This document shows positions 62,571 to 64,000 of a stretch of 64,000 bases of DNA, one piece after another. The translations under genes were made by a program, and so were the position numbers. The stretch comes from Brachybacterium paraconglomeratum (GTDB lineage: Bacteria > Actinomycetota > Actinomycetes > Actinomycetales > Dermabacteraceae). The number at the start of each line of letters is the position of its first letter. The first letter of the stretch is position 1. The notes under the pieces are model-generated. The model was given only the letters and a program-made list of their open reading frames with translations. It was not told the origin of the DNA and did no database searches. The stretch is from NCBI RefSeq assembly GCF_003994255.1, contig NZ_ML133855.1, positions 248,001-312,000 on the forward strand, given 5' to 3'.

Positions 62571-64000
62571 GCGAGGACCAGGCGCCGGCCGGTGAGCACG
62601 CGCCGGATGCGGCGACGGCGCTGGGCCTGGCGGTGGTGCTGCTCGCGCTCGCCGGGATCTGCGCCCTGCTCGGCGACCACTTCGTGCTCGGTGCGCTGCG
62701 TCTCGCGGCCGGGATGCTCGCCGGGGCCGGGGTCGGGGCGCTGCTGATCGCACTGCTCGGCTGTCGCCTCCGCCGACGGACGCGGACGCTCCTCGCCGCG
62801 GGCCTCGCGCTCGTCGTGGCCCTCGCCCTCACCGTCCCCGCCGTGCTCGCCACGCGCGTCGACTCGCTGGAGAGCGCCGCCGCCGCGGAGATCGCACCGC
62901 TCGGCGAGGGGGACACGGTCGCCTCCGCCCCCGGCGGGCAGGGGCCCGTGCTGGTGCGCCGCGCCGACGGGACCGCGCAGCTGCTCGAGCCCGCGACCGG
63001 AGCGCGCGAGGTCGAGTCCGCGCCCGACGACGTGCTCGCCCTCTCCGCCGACGGGACCCGGCTCGTCCAGGTGAGCGGGGAGGTCACGCGGGTGCACGAG
63101 CTCGGCGGCGGGAGCGATGCCGAGGGGAGCGGCGCCGGCGAGGTCGGGGGCCGCTCCGCACCCGTCGAGGTGGCCGGGACCCCGCTCGCCCTCGACGGCG
63201 ATCTGCTCGTGGTCCGCGACTGCGAGGAGGACGTCTGCCGGGTGCGGGGCATCGACCTGGCCGCCCCCGACGAGCCGCTGTGGACCGTCATGGACGCCGA
63301 GGAGACCCGCGGACCCGACCAGGCCGGCCTCGCGCTCCCCGCCCGGGCCGAGGCCCCGCCCGGCCTGCTCGACGCCGTCGCCGCGACCGGGGTGCTGCCG
63401 TCGGTGCCGCTGCGCTTCGACCCCGCCCAGGGCTGGCTGCAGATCGATGCCGCCACCGGGTTCCCCGTCGGCCGGGTCCTCGCCCCCGCCGACGCCGACT
63501 GCCGCATCGCGGCGACCCCCGCCCCGCCCGACCCGCAGTCCGTGCAGGAGCAGGGACCGCTCGTGCTCACCGTCTGCGCGGGGGAGGACGGTGCGCTGAC
63601 CGCGACCGCCTTCCGCGACGGCGCACCGAGGTGGGAGTCCGCGCCCTCCCCGGCCGGGGACTGGACGGTGCTGCTCGAGGCGGGCCGCGTCCTCGCCTCC
63701 GGCACCGAGGCCGGGACCACGACCGAGGGCGAGATCCTCGCCTCCGAGCACGGTGCGGACTGGACCGCGCCGGGCGGGGACGGCGTGGCGCAGGCCGAGG
63801 CGTTCACCGCCCGCATCGGCATCGACGGGACCCGGATGGTGCTGACCAACGAGGCCGGGCAGCTCCTCGCCTACGACACCGCGACCGGGACGAACAGCTG
63901 GACCCTCCCGCTCGACGACCCCGAGGCCGAGGTGCGCGGCGGCCTCGCCTCGGGCACCGCCGTCGTGCTCGACGAGATCGCGCGGGAGGAGCCCCTGGAC
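62567..64000 (+). CDS. Membrane-anchored beta-propeller (PQQ-like) protein, 3-prime truncated by the window
   Basis: The open frame from GTG 62567 (GTGA overlap with tgt) runs to the window edge without a stop, 478 codons. It has three hydrophobic segments in the first 90 residues (ALGLAVVLLALAGICALLG and later ones). A large extracytoplasmic part follows with repeated blades such as GPVLVRRADGTAQLLEPATG, WLQIDAATGFPVGRVL and QLLAYDTATGTNSWTLPL, the pattern of PQQ/quinoprotein-type propellers. No catalytic motif is seen, so a binding or scaffold role is likely. Confidence 0.7.
   Translation, partial: MSEDQAPAGEHAPDAATALGLAVVLLALAGICALLGDHFVLGALRLAAGMLAGAGVGALLIALLGCRLRRRTRTLLAAGLALVVALALTVPAVLATRVDSLESAAAAEIAPLGEGDTVASAPGGQGPVLVRRADGTAQLLEPATGAREVESAPDDVLALSADGTRLVQVSGEVTRVHELGGGSDAEGSGAGEVGGRSAPVEVAGTPLALDGDLLVVRDCEEDVCRVRGIDLAAPDEPLWTVMDAEETRGPDQAGLALPARAEAPPGLLDAVAATGVLPSVPLRFDPAQGWLQIDAATGFPVGRVLAPADADCRIAATPAPPDPQSVQEQGPLVLTVCAGEDGALTATAFRDGAPRWESAPSPAGDWTVLLEAGRVLASGTEAGTTTEGEILASEHGADWTAPGGDGVAQAEAFTARIGIDGTRMVLTNEAGQLLAYDTATGTNSWTLPLDDPEAEVRGGLASGTAVVLDEIAREEPLD

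Overview
The window is dense, high-GC DNA (about 70% or more by eye). Start codons are often GTG, and many genes overlap by ATGA, GTGA or TGATG. Several genes look leaderless, with a -10 hexamer ending 7 nt before the start codon. The gene set (PstP/FhaA/FhaB signalling, coproporphyrin-type haem genes, FolP2, DUF222-HNH, LacI regulators) points to an actinobacterium, most likely Micrococcales; a Brachybacterium-like Dermabacteraceae is my best guess. No rRNA genes, CRISPR array, insertion sequence or prophage core genes were seen.

Layout. 1-2350: end of the pstP-fhaB-fhaA cluster and an L,D-transpeptidase. 2667-8051: two tandem serine hydrolases, a GH38 alpha-mannosidase, and a small membrane protein behind an iron-box-like site. 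8072-13384: a FolP2-type DHPS homologue, then sqdB and sqdX for the sulfolipid SQDG, separated by a compositionally different Tat-exported protein, then an acetyltransferase. 13483-21113: a probable glycerophosphodiester regulon with a secreted GDPD, a divergent ABC transporter carrying its own intracellular GDPD, a LacI regulator and up to four LacI-like operators. 25117-33198: a sulfonate/sulfone operon (ssuBAC, acsA, sfnG, metY, CoA-binding protein) behind a perfect inverted repeat. 34052-36144: a CAT-anticodon tRNA, two perfect DnaA boxes and a DUF222-HNH gene.

22245-24910 and 36191-41210 hold the most unusual content. It is a repeated module of a WXG100-like protein fused to an HExRH putative metalloprotease, a WD40-type lipoprotein and, in two of three copies, a small protein of unrecognised family. 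Copy A is a single unit. Copy B is two units in tandem. Each copy-B unit has a GGGGAG-NN-CTCCCC palindrome exactly 24 nt upstream of a TANNNT -10 element. This looks like a secreted-effector and partner system, possibly toxin/immunity; the function is inferred. No type VII secretion machinery lies in the window.

41366-51966 is a nearly complete haem cluster: hemE-hemY-hemQ-cpfC-hemC-hemD-hemB-hemL on the minus strand and hemA divergent. It covers glutamyl-tRNA to haem by the coproporphyrin route. 52010-64000 holds two small proteins, two OatA-like O-acyltransferases around an M18 aminopeptidase and a DUF6541 membrane protein, tgt, and a truncated membrane-anchored beta-propeller gene. The second OatA-like gene shows an apparent one-base frameshift in a G5 run.
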